NCBI GenBank assembly: GCA_035048485.1
Contig: CM068587.1
Span: 36,512,816-36,576,815, forward strand
From: Pteria penguin
Lineage: Eukaryota; Mollusca; Bivalvia; Pterioida; Pteriidae
DNA: 64,000 nucleotides
Reading direction: 5' to 3'
The translations under genes were made by a program, and so were the position numbers. A model generated the notes under the pieces. It searched no databases. It was not told the DNA's origin and was given only the letters and a program-made list of their open reading frames with translations. Shown here in pieces: positions 20,901-33,900 of the stretch. How positions within the stretch are numbered: position 1 is the stretch's first letter; every line of letters starts with the position of its first letter.

Positions 20901-23900
20901 CAGCGGCTAAAATAATTTTGCCATAGGCTGGACTGGTTTGACCCGAGCTGTCTGCACCAAGGAACTTCATAGTATTGCCATAAACACCGAAGAAAACTGA
21001 GTTGATTAGACCATAGCTTAAAAAAGGCCATGACATCCCACGAAAAAATCCATGCACCTGAAATTTGAAATGATATTTCCTTTTACTAGTTCTAAAAAAA
21101 ATTTAATCAAAATAGGAAGAAGTGAGATATAAACAGTAGGATTATAAATAAAAATGTTGGAAGAAAGTCCACAAAATTCAGTATGACTGATATATGAAAA
21201 GGGTTTTTTTTTTTCTGTATAAATAATAAAATTCTTGTCCAGATCACCAAAGCTGAATAATATTCTCTATATGGTGGTGGCCATTGCTGAAAGGTGGACT
21301 GGAGAAATCAAACCACTCTTCTACACGTTACTGGCAGAACTTCCTCACTGGCCTGACTGGGATTTAAGGCCAGAGACTGGAGTCAAATTTTTTATATCTC
21401 CGCGTTGAAGAGTTCCACCCCGTCCGTGTACGATAACCGGCAGAAGTTCCGTTTTGACTGTACTTTTCTTTGCCCGCGGCAAAAGGCATAATAACACTTG
21501 AGTCAATCCCATTGTTAGTCACACTTCAATGCTCATATAAATCATGATTCATCACCTGAGTAGTCAATATAATTCTCCAAGGAAAGGAAATGAATCAATT
21601 GAAACCCCTGTTCAAAGGGAATCTGAAGAAGAAAGGTAATTTTGTGATATATGTTTTCGGAAGGGTATACTTGCATGACACCTCCCCCCTCCCTTGTCCA
21701 GGACCTCTTTTCAAAAATGACGGTGTTTACCAATGATTATAATATTTTGCATTCTACGACATGAAAGCAATGTCAATTAGATACAGTCATTATTACAGGA
21801 AAATTGTCAAAGGTTACAATGAAACTTAATAATGTTCAAGTTTAATACAGCACCTCAAAATTGATAGAAAGATATCTGAAAATTGAATAACCGGGATCTG
21901 TCCTTAAACTCAGACTTAGATAAAGTCACCATTAGAGCCTTCGGTGTGTTCTAGTACAATGCTCTGGTTCACTCATTCACTAAGCTCCCAAGTCTTGCTA
22001 ATAAGTATACAACAAAGATGATTTAAAATACTGTAAGTATCCCTTCAGAACTTCAGAATTATCATATTGGAACCACATTTTGACTCAATATGAGAATTCA
22101 GACATACCATTCGGTGACTATTAACAGCTGTCACACATGCAGAAAGAGAACCATACTGACTACTTCCTCTTTGGACTTGCAACTGAACCTGTAAGATATA
22201 AAAAAGAAGTATCTTTGCATTCATAATTGCATCAATTGTGCAAGTTTGAACTTCCTAGCTGTTCAAATGAAAAAATAAAACTTTTTAACATTTTGCTCAA
22301 TTTTTCCTAACAAGTGCACTGAAGCAGAAAATATAGGTCATGATCTAAATCTGAAACCAGCATCCATCTTTGCATTCATAGATACATCATTTGTGGAAGT
22401 TTGGACTTCCTAGCTGTCCAAATGAAAAAATAAAACATTTTAACATTTTGCTCAATTTTTCCTAACAAGTGCACTGGAGCAGAAAATAAAGGTCATGACC
22501 TTAATCTGAAACCAGCATCCATCTTTGCATTCATAATTACATCAATTGTGCAAGTTTGGACTTCCTAGCTGTCCAAATGAAAAAATAAAACTTTTTAACA
22601 TTTTGCTCAAATTTTTCTTACAAGTGCACTGAAGCTGAAAATATAGGTCATGACGTAAATCTGAAATCAGCATCAATCTTTGCATTCATAGATACATCAT
22701 TTGTGCAAGTTTGGACTTCCTAGCTGTCCAAATGAAAAAATAAAAAACTTTTTAACATTTTGCTCAATATTTCCCAACAAGTGCACTGGAGCGGAAAATA
22801 TAGGTCATGACCTTAATCTGAAATCAGCATCAATCTAGTAGTGTTCTGTATGAAGTAAAAAACAGTTGCATCAAAGCCATACCATAAATGGTTCAAACAT
22901 TATATGAAAAAATAAGTGTATTAGATGCACAGATCAGTAATAGATGGTGTTCTCCTTAGGTGTCATTATGCCTTGAAGCAATACACAACAATTTAAGCTT
23001 TGGAATACATTCAAAACAAGAACAACAAGAGCAATACCTAATGTTGCATAATACGCCTGTCGCTCAGTTTGAAGGGATGAAATTTGAAAATATAGAAATA
23101 TACCCCCTTTGCCTATTATATTATTCAGGATCTCAAGATGACACAGGCTTTGGCCCTGGGCAACAACCCAGTGAAATATTATTCAAATCCATGCAATGGG
23201 TAAAAAGTGATGGACCAGACAAAGATTTACCCATCATATGCAATGTGACCTTGTCCTTGTAAATTAAAATATGACTTTAGTTCAAAGTCATGACACAACC
23301 TTTGGTCCTGGGCAACAATTCTGTGAAATATTACTCAGATCCACACAAGGAGTAACAAATTATGGCCCTGACAAAGATTTATCCATCATATGCACTGTTA
23401 CCTTGACCTTGCAGATATAACCTTGGTTCAATGTCAAGACACACTATTGGGTCCTGGGTAACAATTCTTTGAAGTTTTATTCAACCCATGTCTGGGGTAA
23501 AAAGTTATGGCCCGAACAAAGATTTACCCATCATTTGCACTGTGACCTTGACTTCCAGATATGACCTTTGAGTCAAACTCATGACACACCCTTGGGTCCT
23601 GGGCAACAATTTTGTGAAATATTATTAATCCATGCAAGGTGTAAAAGGTTTTGGCCTGGACAAGAATCTGACATAAGCACTATGACCTTAACCTTGCAAA
23701 TGTGACCTTGAATATCAAAAGGGTTCATCCTCCAGTCATAACAAATAAGTGTGCAAAGTCTAAAATTTCTAGCATAAAACAATTCCGTCTCTATTTTGTT
23801 TACATATTGCATTCTAAAAAATTTACAATTTTTGCACCCAAAATGACTTTGACCTTTGACCTCGATATTGAAAATCAATAGGTTTCGTCCTCATGCCATA

Positions 23901-26346
23901 AGAAATAAGTGTATCAAGTTTGAAAGTCCTAGCATAAACGAAGCTGGCGTGGCCTAGTGGTATCGCGTTGGACTCATAATAGGGAGGCCGGGATTTGAGT
24001 CCCGCTCTGGTAAGCTGATGTCATGTCTTTCGGAAGAGACAGTAAAAACCAAGGCCCTGTGTCGTGGTATGCATGGCACGTTAAAGATCCCTCACTGCTT
24101 CGGATGGGTCCGTTGCAAAGGTCAAAATTTGTATGCCCCGCATCAGACAGATGCCGTCACCATATATGTGAAATATTCGTGGTGTGATGTAAAAAAAAAA
24201 AAAAAAAAATCAATCAAAACTTAGCCTAAACGGTATGCTCTGTATCATGTTAACAATGTGCAGACAGACCCAGGGACCCACAGAGCCATACCATAATATG
24301 TCCGTCTATGACGGGTGTATAAAAAACCATGATGTGAACAAACAAAACTCATTTCATGAAGAGGCTTTACCTTAACAGTGTCAAAAGGATGACCCGCAAC
24401 AACTCCAACTGACCCTGAAAAGCATAATGGTAAAATGTTTACTTGTTTTCATTATTAATTACGCTCTATATACATGTATTCTTTTTACTGTCAAAATAAA
24501 ACCCTATGTTCCTTCTTTAACCTGTTAAAAAAATTTTTTGAGATGATTGGTTGATTCTCATTTACATCTTACAAAGATACCGTAATAGCACTAATATGGC
24601 AGAATCTGCCCGATGCAGTGCACAGAATTAAAGACCTATATACAGTGGTGCTCCGTTTATCCGGACACGTTTGTTCCCGGTCGATTTGTCCGGATAAACG
24701 GATTTTTCGGATTACCAGATCATAGTACCGGTACATTAGAAGAATCTTATTTCTTGATAAAAGAAGGGTGTATACAGTACACGATAAAACACAGGTATTA
24801 ATCCTTATATGCGTTTAATTTGTATACGAAGAAATATATATCTATTACGTATTTAATATATTAACATCTTTAGTAAATTGTACATTAATTGCAGCCAAAT
24901 TTCTGAAACCTGCACGATTTTTCAACTCACTGTCCTCTATTTAAATGTTGATAGCTGCCTTTGTATATACCTCGCGCAGCCACGCTTGACTAATTAATTT
25001 CACTTATACCGCGATCGGAGTGTTTATCTGACGTCCTGCTGTGTCATACAAATTTTGAATTGAAAAGCATTTACAGTGTATGTCCGGATAAATTTATGCA
25101 GTGTCCATGTTTTAAATATAAAATTTTTCTATAAATATAAAACAGAAGAATAACTAAAAGTTAAAACTTCTCTACAAGATAATCTGATGAGCACTAAGTA
25201 AGGATACGTTATCAGTTATCGATCTCTGATAGAAGAGTGACGGTACTTAAAAGTTTGGTTACAATCTAAAGCCCCAATAATTAATTAACAATGAAAGCTG
25301 TGAAGTCGGCAATTTACTTTTATTTACTATCATTCAACTAACAGTAATCTTCATTTCTGTGTACTGACTCATTAAAAAGCAATCATGAATGACCACTAAC
25401 ATGACGTTTGACTACACCACAAGCGGTCAGTTCTTAATTGCATAGGTAATTAACATAAAATAGGTAGATTACCAGGTAAATGCATCGTTTAACTGTTAAA
25501 CAAACAATCGGCACAGAGAGGAGTTAAGCAGTGTATTAATTAAACTGCAGTTATTTGCTACAGTTACGTGCGGAAAGCAAAATTTTGTCCGGATTATCGG
25601 AGCAAATTTCATGTACTTTTGGAATTCCGTACCCGTATTACCTTGTCCGGATCCGGAATGTGGATTTCCGGATTATCAGATCAAAATATCATTTGAGAAA
25701 TCCGTTCCCGCACTTTCTTGTCCGGAAAGTGGATTTTCCGGATAAACAGAGCCCGGATTAATGGAGCATCACTGTAATGCACCAATCCAAAGCAATGAAT
25801 GATGTTTTACATGTCACATCTACTGTGACACATGTCCTTGATTTTAACTGTCATACGAAAGACATGACACCAATGAGCTTTCCCCAGGTATTGAACCTGA
25901 GACCCCAAAGTAATGAGTCATGAATCACGTCAGTTCCCTTTGAGATGATTTCTGTTATTTTTTTAAGTCACTCCACAGTTAGTGCACAGCAAGGCTTCAG
26001 GATTTTGCCTTATGCTACGGACCCACCTGAAGCCATGAGGAGTCTTTAATGGGCTAGTGTATACTGTGACATGGGGCCTCAATTATTACTGTCTCATACG
26101 AAAACAGATACATACAAGTAGACTAAAGATGATTAATCTCCTTAAAAAAATCCAATGCAACAACCAGAATGAAGATCAGTCCTCGGATTTATAAAGTCCA
26201 CTGTGATACCACTGGACAAATGTACCCTACCCTTTGGGATAAATCTCTCTGAATTTTATCATGACATCAAATTACACATTCATCTACAATGTACCTGCAA
26301 TGGCTCCAGCGACGTAATCATGGAATGGAGAGGGACTTGAACTCAT
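17941..26346 (-). CDS. Mitochondrial carrier (SLC25 family, SLC25A45/47/48-like)
   Basis: SLC25 proteins are inner-membrane transporters of three tandem repeats, each with two helices and a Px[DE]xx[KR] signature. Coding exons on the minus strand: 26346-26295, 24414-24371, 22188-22108, 21057-20808, 18428-17941; all borders GT-AG, phases exact, 304 aa plus TGA. Signatures are GHPFDTVKVQLQ (P27, repeat 1), CPIDVIKVILQ (P124, repeat 2) and IPFDVIKRRIQAD (P226, repeat 3). GFFRGMSWP, NSVFFGVYGNT and FFRGL...RAFPVNGVT match the SLC25A45/47/48/29 branch, which includes carriers for basic amino acids, choline or methylated amino acids in other animals. The substrate here is not shown by the sequence. 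The start ATGAGTTCAAG follows an acceptor at about 26362-26364, so a non-coding 5' exon lies further right. Introns hold a pogo-like element and two tandem arrays. Confidence 0.93.
19592..19972. mobile_element. 380-bp foldback MITE 'AATCTGATTAAAACC', copy 1
   Basis: The ends AATCTGATTAAAACCGTATC and GATATGGTTTTAATCAGATT are inverted. The outer thirds on each side also pair in part (GGGGTCATGTTCTGGTGAAC against GTTCACCAGAACATGACCCC). The middle holds CCAATCAGTGGATTGGC. Copies lie at 36218-36599 and, truncated, at 60194-60440. No coding capacity. In intron 4 of the carrier gene. Confidence 0.88.
22211..22840. repeat. 155-bp tandem array, four units
   Basis: Units start at 22211, 22366, 22521 and 22676 (ATCTTTGCATTCATA), an exact 155-bp period, each with TTTGGACTTCCTAGCTG, AACATTTTGCTCAA, CAAGTGCACTG and TAGGTCATGA. 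A partial fifth begins near 22832. Units 1/3 and 2/4 share variants (TAATT against TAGATAC), pointing to duplication of a 310-bp dimer. The array starts 22 bp upstream of carrier exon 3, inside the intron. Confidence 0.92.
23140..23930. repeat. ~150-bp tandem array with TGACCTTG motifs, 4-5 units
   Basis: Units begin near 23149, 23302, 23450 and 23593 with TGG(C/T)CCTGGGCAACAA, then GTGAAATATTA, GACAAAGATTTACCCATCAT, and TGTGACCTTGACCTT-like ends. The last part (23660-23930) is more diverged. No coding function is seen; an open frame of 100 codons here crosses repeat units and is chance. Confidence 0.85.
23942..24230 (+). mobile_element. tRNA-derived SINE, family B, full length
   Basis: The head GCTGGCGTGGCCTAGTGG (A box) and CCGGGATTTGAGTCCC (B box) are followed by AAGAGACAGTAAAAACCAAG, ATCCCTCACTGCTTCGG, CATCAGACAGATGCCGTCAC and an A-run of about 19, then TCAATCAAAAC. 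It is the best template for the family B copies elsewhere in the window. Confidence 0.85.
24643..25774. mobile_element. Pogo/Tigger-like non-autonomous DNA transposon (1132 bp)
   Basis: The left end CAGTGGTGCTCCGTTTATCC and the right end GGATTAATGGAGCATCACTG are inverted repeats flanked on both sides by TA, the mariner-superfamily target. Several TCCGGATAAAC and TCCGGATTATC motifs recur just inside both ends as subterminal repeats. The CAGT...CTCCGTTTATCCGGA pattern recalls Tigger/pogo ends. No transposase frame is present, so it is non-autonomous or deleted. In intron 1 of the carrier gene. Confidence 0.85.
25968..26105 (-). mobile_element. Family B SINE fragment, minus strand
   Basis: It contains AAGTCACTCCACAG, GGACCCACCTGAAGC, ATGAGGAGTCTTTAATG and ACTGTCTCATACGAAA, the reverse of the family B body. 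A similar fragment occurs at 24545-24635, left of the pogo-like element. Confidence 0.6.
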
Positions 26347-26364
26347 TCTTGTGTACGAGACTCT

Positions 26365-27975
26365 AAAATGAAAAATTGAGAAATGATGTTTCAATGGGTG
26401 CATTTGTAGCTTAGTTACAAGCTAAAGTCAAGAAAACCATAGTTTGAGACACACACACCCTCCAAGCCCGCCTCCCATCATCAGCCTGTCTTTCATATGA
26501 GTAAGCCATTGTGGCTAAGTGAATAAGTTGCTTGGCTCGTAACTGACAGGTTCCAGGTTCAACTTCTGTCATGGGCAAGCTGGTGTTCTGTCTTTCAAAT
26601 GGAACAGTAAAAACTGACGACCTGTGTCACGGTAGACATGGCACATGAAAATCCGTCACTGCTTTGGAAGGGTCCACTAAATTTCTACACAATGCATCAG
26701 GCATATACATGAAATAATTGTGGAATGATGTAAAACAATAATCAATCTATCTTTCATATGGGTCATTAAAAACCAAGGTAAATGCATCTACTTTTTTTTA
26801 ACACTTAATATTTAAAGGGAAGTTTCTCTGTACATTAACATTTACTTAATTTTCTGAATTTTGAGTAACATGAGAACTCTTTTTGTTATAGAAATATACT
26901 TTGTTATCTTTTGTTATAGAATAGTTTCATATAAACTATATATAAAAAGTTCAATAAATGAATTGTTGGTATTAAGGGGTTCCACTTCATTAAAAGCTGT
27001 TACAATCGACTGTTAAAAAAACCTGCTGTCTGTTGTGGTGTCCTTATGCAAATTATCTCAATCTTTCAGCAAACAAGCATGGCAGTCATCATGTTGCCTG
27101 CTTGCTGCATTCAAAACAATTACTTGACTGGTTGACACAAGTTGTAAAATCACAGTTATCATGAAAAGGTCTATACTGATATGTCTTATTCAATGTCATT
27201 GACACTGTGCTTCCATAATTTGGCATAAATGATAAATTTTATAAAACTTACTCTAAATTATTATGATAAGATTCTAATCTATTCTTAATGAAATAGGTCT
27301 ACTCCTGATTTATCAAACTTTGAAAACATTTCCCTTTTATAACAGTTGAACCACTATACAAAACGTTAAAATAATTACAGTAGTCACTAGCCTTGTTTGC
27401 AAAGTTCTACTTTCGATTTTACCGCGTGTGTGATCTTTGTTGACATATTGCCAATTACGTCACGCTATATTTTATTTACACATGCGCAGACGTCTTGACT
27501 AAACAGATTGTTTACTAAAAATGTCAGATTACCGCTTGATTTACCATCAAAACATTCTGTCAAAAACGCATTGTTGCAAAATAATGGGACTGTTTGTCGT
27601 TCAATTGTACAATGATTTACCAAACTGTTATGGGCATACTCTTTTCTTGTACACTGCAAACTTGTAAGACACACTTGAATTCGACACTGGTTCGACATCT
27701 CAAATCATGTGTTTCCGCCATAGTGCACGTTCGGCGCAGGTCTTTACTGTTGGATTATGGGAAAATTTGTACGCCCACGTGATTTTTAACCAATCGTAAT
27801 GCAGGAAATTCTGATGACAAGTTGTTGTCGAGCTATGGTCGGTACAGAATGAATACATCGAGATGGGAAACTTAATCTTGTAGACAAATCTGTGTATTAT
27901 TTATGGAATTTTTCTTATTACGTATAAACAGTACACATCTCAACTAGAAGTCGATCAACGATACAGTGAAGGAAT
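26365..27975. promoter_or_regulatory. Head-to-head intergenic region, SLC25 carrier / ARID4
   Basis: The two genes diverge from here. The carrier needs a non-coding first exon to the right of 26364, and ARID4 exon 1 ends at 27978. The segment 27400-27960 is richer in CpG than the surroundings and holds CCAAT motifs (about 27449 and 27790) and a TACGTCACGC CRE-like site (about 27456). These fit a bidirectional TATA-less promoter. The transcription start sites cannot be fixed from sequence. Confidence 0.5.
26505..26745 (+). mobile_element. Family B SINE, diverged, plus strand
   Basis: AAGCCATTGTGGCTAAGTG (head), CAGGTTCCAGGTTCAACTTC (B box region), GTGTCACGGTAGACATGGCA, CCGTCACTGCTTTGG and AATGCATCAGGC match the 23942-24230 copy. 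In the 5' UTR intron of the carrier gene. Confidence 0.75.
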
Positions 27976-30900
27976 ATGGTAAGCAACTCCTTGAATGTTT
28001 AACGGTCTCAAAATCTTCTGGCGCGTCCAGGTTCAGTTTGGCAGTCGGTGTCTCTGTCAAACTCTCTCTTTTCATGTACGACTCTCATCTTCAGTTTTAT
28101 CTTGCTGAACTTTCATTTTGATGTCCTGAACTGAAAGTCACACATTTTGATGACTGAGTGTATCTATTTTCGACTATTCAGCCTGAAACACGATTGTTTT
28201 TGTGTATGCCAGACATTCCTCTGACTAGTTGGCAAAAGTAACAGACAAACGGTACGTCGGTAGACGTAGGCATGCTTACTTATTATTAAAATATGAAGTC
28301 TTATTATCATTCTTAAGTTAATGGAATAGCTGTGCAGTTAATTAATAAGATTAAAACATACAATAAGCATTTCCAGATACTGGTGAATAATCATTCTTTT
28401 CATGTTTTTTATACAGCATTGGTAAATTTGAAACATTATGTCTACAGTGTGATAATGTTACTTGAAATCCTTATGTTACTCTGTTAACAATAGTAAACTT
28501 TGATTATGCTTACCCATTTAAATGAGAACATTCTATTTACCATTCAAATGGTAAACCAAATAAGCTAAATCACTTGATATTCTAATCTTGGATTCCTTCC
28601 TGGAAGTTGGATATTTTTAATTCTTTAATTTCTTACGAAACCAGAAGTCTTTCAAAGATATAATGGGATTGGAGGATGCCAATATTAAGATTGTTTCAAA
28701 ATTTCCAAAGAACAACAGGGTAAAAACAAACGATCAGAAAGGGTTTTATACCTATTCCATCATTAGATTCTGCTAAGTTTTTAGTTTTCTGTTTGTGATT
28801 ATGGTCTAGATTAGCACATCAATATATATTCTAAAGCATATTAAACATGTTGATTCACAGATGTTATACATTTATAGTCAAATGTTTTTCCTTTGAAATA
28901 TTTAGAAATATGCCTTATGAATGTTAACAAGGTTTTTAAAGCATATTAAACATGTTGATTCACAGATGTTATACATATATAGTAAAATGTTTTTCCTTTG
29001 AAATATTTAGAAATATGCCTTATGAATGTTAACAAGGTTTTCTTACCTTTAGTCAGTGTGTTGCAGTTAAATGTACATGTACTTCAATTCATTGAAATAC
29101 TAAGTCTGAATATGAAAAATGAATAAAGAGGCAAATAGTAGATGACTTGTTAATATGAACAACTCTTTGACTAAATACATGTATAAGAGATCATTTTAAG
29201 CTTTATCAAGAATTCTTACTTCTAAAATTATTCTTGAATTATAAATCAGTACCAAAAACCTTTCAGATTTTTCATTTCTCTCACACAAGAAAAAAAGCTT
29301 GAGACTTGAAGATTTAACCTTCAACATATAAAAGCAGAAATGTATCATATATGTTATTTTATAAAGTTGTCTGGTTTTTATGCATTGTTTTTCATCTTGT
29401 ATTGATTCTGGTTATATTTTTTGCAGGCAGGGGATGATCCACCCTTTTTGCCAGTGGGCACTGAAGTTAGTGCAAAATATAGAGGAGCCTTTTGTGAGGC
29501 AAAAGTAAAGAAAATAGTGAAAACTGTAAAATGCAAGGTAAACATATGTTTTTGGCTTTAATCTACATATAGTAATAGCAACAGTTTTCCACATTCTTCA
29601 TTCAAACTACATTTTAAGACATGTTTTACATTGTTCCTATCCATGATAGAAACAGTCTGCATATTAATGGTTAATAATTGTGTTTTTGCTGTATTTTTAG
29701 GTATATGTTAAAGAAACACTGACATCTGTACAAATAACTGATGACTGTGTAACCAAGGGACAACTGAAGGTAGAAATATTAATCTTCATATGTAGATGGA
29801 AGGCATACTAAGTTTTTTAAGTTTTGCTGTGTACAATGTGAAAGTTTTTAAAGTTTTGATCATCAAATTGATGTAGTATTTTGAAATTGATATCTGTGTA
29901 CAGTGTGAAGAGACTATATATACAGCATTAATATATAAATATTATATTTCTTGTAAAATTATTTACATTATATATATTTAATGTTTGATAACTTTTTTCT
30001 TTGCAGTGTAATTCAGTTGTTGAATTCAAGCATCCAGACTCTGGTCAGCTAACAGAAGGTGTTGTTAGCAAATTGACTGATTGCAGCATGTATACTGTTG
30101 GTATGTTTTTGTTTGATATTCATTGTTTGTCTCACCAAGATCATTACACTTATGTGGTGGTGGTATGAGTCTGAAGCAGGAAAGGATCTTTCAAAGTGAA
30201 AAGTTATCATTTTGATATGTCCAACTTATTACATTGCTTGGTAGTCAAAAGTTGATCATTTAAGAATTGAAGTGAAAATAAGTAAGTAATGCTATGTTTA
30301 ATGAAAGGAGATTGATGGAAAGGGCCAAGGTAACAATTAGCTGTAATTACTTTGTACTTAATTAAATGGAATTTATCATATTATGTCATGATTAATTGAA
30401 ATTTGCTTTACTTTGAGAAGTTAAGTCCTGTTTCTGAAATAGTTAAATTTTGCATTTTATACCATGTGTGTCTCACAACCCCCCCCCCCCCCTTCCCCCC
30501 ACCACATACAACAAACACAGCATACAAAATAAGGTTTGCCTGGTCTCCATCTATATCAGTATATGGTCAATGTCCATAGAATAAGATAAATTGACAGTGA
30601 TTAGGACAAATGCAATGCTGTAGAAAAAATAAAATTTGTACAAGTATTTTTATCTTGGCCTAATTTCTATTGCAGTGTTTGATGATGGAGATGAGAAGAC
30701 ATTGCGAAGAACTCAGTGTGTGTTAAAGGGTGAAAAGCATTTTATTGAGAGTGAGGTATGTACTATATCAGGGATGCAAATTACTGCTCGCCCCTCGGCA
30801 ATGCGAGTAAAAAATCAATGTGGACGTCTAAAATTTCGATCTCATTCGCCCACATGGCGACCGTAAAATTCCAGGTTGAATTATTCTTTCTGTTTGATCC

Positions 30901-33900
30901 AAGTTCACTTAAATCTCGATCGGTAAAAAGTTTGCTAAAACAATACTCTGTCTTCATTATTTCAAACGTTTAAATGACTTTGTTGACCTTGTTGACTCTG
31001 TTGTTAATGAAATTGACATAATGTGGCGATATTTACAAGGAGTATCTGTTCCAAATGAGTTTGACACAGAAATAGGCAGTAGTGATGATGAGGAAACAGT
31101 TTTTGAAAATTTAAAACAAATTGTTATTGAAAGAGAAATAATTGATGATTAAACTTGTTGAATGATTGAAATACTCTTTATTTTATGTTGGCCCCTAGAT
31201 TTTTTTGTGGGCCCCTAAATTTTGAAATTCAGTAGCCCACATGGCCCCTAGAAAATTTTGCCAAGTTGCAGCCCTGTATATTTATGTGGTGTGTATTATA
31301 TATACATGTATATATAATGTGGTATCCATTATATTTTTATGCTGACCATATGAAATATATTTTCAATACTTTGACAAGATGTGATTCTTGATTACTTGAT
31401 TAATATAGATTTCTTTTGTAATCAATTGATTTAATTTGATGTATTTTTTTTTTCCAGACATTGGATAATCTTCCGCTCTCACATCCAGAACATTTTGGTA
31501 CTCCCGTCATGAATAATAAATCTAAAAGGAGGTTAGGCAGGACCAGTACTGGGTAATTTTTCTATTTATGAAGTACAGTTCATACAACAGTATTTTTTCT
31601 TAATATCTAAATATACTATTTTAGGTGAACTATCAGTTCTTTTGTGTGGCCTGTGAAGATATTCAATATAAGGATCACCTTGTGTCGCCTGTGAAAATAT
31701 TCAATATAAGGATCACCTTTTCAGTCGTCTTTCTGTGTGTTCATATGCGCAGGCTTGGTAGGAATCACATAAAATTGATTGCAGGTGACCCGTTCCTGCA
31801 AACAATTTAGTATAAGCTTAAGAGTATCATTACTACATGTCATACAGAAACGTATTTCGTCATGTATCAGATGGCTACCGAAGGGTTTGTATTGCGAGAG
31901 CCATGTAATACATATTGGCACTGATTTTTATTGTCCTGTTTTCCAGGTTTGGAGATGACAACGATGATTCTGAGGAGTCCAGTTCAGATGAGAGTACGCC
32001 AAAACGGGCAACATATAAAGGACGACACCAGGAGTTGGTTGGCAAGATTATGCTGGTGGAGATGGGAGATAAGAGGAAGCAGTTAGTGCCAGTGCTTGTT
32101 GTACTACCAGATGCACACACAACAGAGCTAAAGACCAAAGATCATATTCTTGTTAAATCTTTCAAAGATGGCAAATTGTAAGTAACTGATAGTTGAAAAT
32201 TATTTTATCTTTCTGGAAAGATGTATGCTGTATGTTCCATTTGTTATTCATGAAATTGAAGAATTCTTTCATTGATTTATTACAAATTCTTTCATCATTT
32301 TTATTTTTTACAGTTACAATTTTCTTCGCAAGGAGTTGAAGGACTTTTCTAAACCTAGCTTAACAAAACTGGACGACAAAAGCCTAAAAACAGGTAATGT
32401 GCAATTGCATTGCAAACGCTCAAACTTATTCATGGTTTAATTAAGCTTGACACACTTGACATTTCAATAATTATCTGATTATTCCCTTGGAAATTATGAA
32501 TGGTCCCACTAAAGTTTGATTACCGGTATAAATCAACTGCAACACATGCAAGTCAAACACATTATGGCCAAACAATTAATTCTGTTTTAATCTTGTTTGG
32601 AAACCAATAGATCTGTGAATTTGTATGGTTTGGTCCACTCCAGATGTATTGAGTAAAATGCAGTAATAACATCTCCCTAAATGACAAAGTTTTCTCTTGT
32701 GGAATTTTTTTACTTTTGAAAATTTGAGTGTGGTGGAGGATGAGGGAGGAAGGGGGGAGATAGACAACACCTGCACTATAGTCTATAGTAAATAACAGTG
32801 TGTATGATACTGAGTAATTTTGACTTCAGCTGTTGATAAAGCTATGGCCTATCATGACAACGAAGAACTGCCTAACTCTTGGGAGAGGGATGAACTTCTG
32901 GGGACAGACGAGGAGGATCAATCAGACATCGAGGAGGTATTTTATCAATCACAGTTCAAGTATATGTTATTATTGAAGTGTAGTTGTTGAAAAGACACAT
33001 GTGATGCAGCTGTCATTATGATGCCTGTTAATGAAATGGTGCATTTGCAATAATAGTCCAAAAAAAAAAATTATATTCTTTTAAGAAAAGAATCTGACAC
33101 TAAGCACATATATCTATGTACCGGTAAGTGTGTTACCCTTTTTTTATCTTCTGTTCTCTCCATCATATGGATATACATAGGTTTTGAAAAGTTGTACAAC
33201 ATGTTCATATAAATGTTTTTTAAAAATGTTTACCAATCCATGAATTTTCAGTAATGAATTTATTTATATACTTCAAAACCATAAAATAAAGTGACAATTA
33301 TTTCTTTGTTTATGCAGTCTTCAGATGATGAACAAAGTGAAGATAAGGACCATTTTGTTGCTCAACTATACAAATTCATGGATGACAGAGGTATAACATT
33401 CAACTTGTATAGTACACATATTTGTCACTTGGACTACATGTAGATATATCCAGTCTTCACTTCTTGCAATAAAGATCCTTAAATTTCCTTTCGCCATCTA
33501 GTTTTCCATTAGAACAACTATCGTTGCTACAATTAAGATGTCTAGAACTTATGATTTGTCTTTAGTTCTTTAGTATAACAGGTCAGCTCTTTAAAGTTTA
33601 TTTTCATTCTTCATGTTAAGAAAACAAATACTAGATTCTTGACGACTGCAACTGATCATCTGAATAAAATACAAATGAAAATAGTAATGTAATTGACTAA
33701 TTTGTGGTCTGTACCTCTTGGTTTAGTTCACATTAGAATGAAGTACAAATATAAACGTTGAATTCCTCTTCCTACAGTCTTTTACAGACTGTGTGAATGC
33801 ATAATTTCTATAGCGATACTATATTTCAGGGGAATGTAGCTTTTGATCAAATGTTTGTTTTTTGGTTTACACACTGTCAAGATTATTTCACTTAAATGAT

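Noticed and set aside
23579..23878. 99-codon minus-strand frame
   Set aside because: It crosses units of the ~150-bp tandem array and changes with the repeat; no protein similarity.
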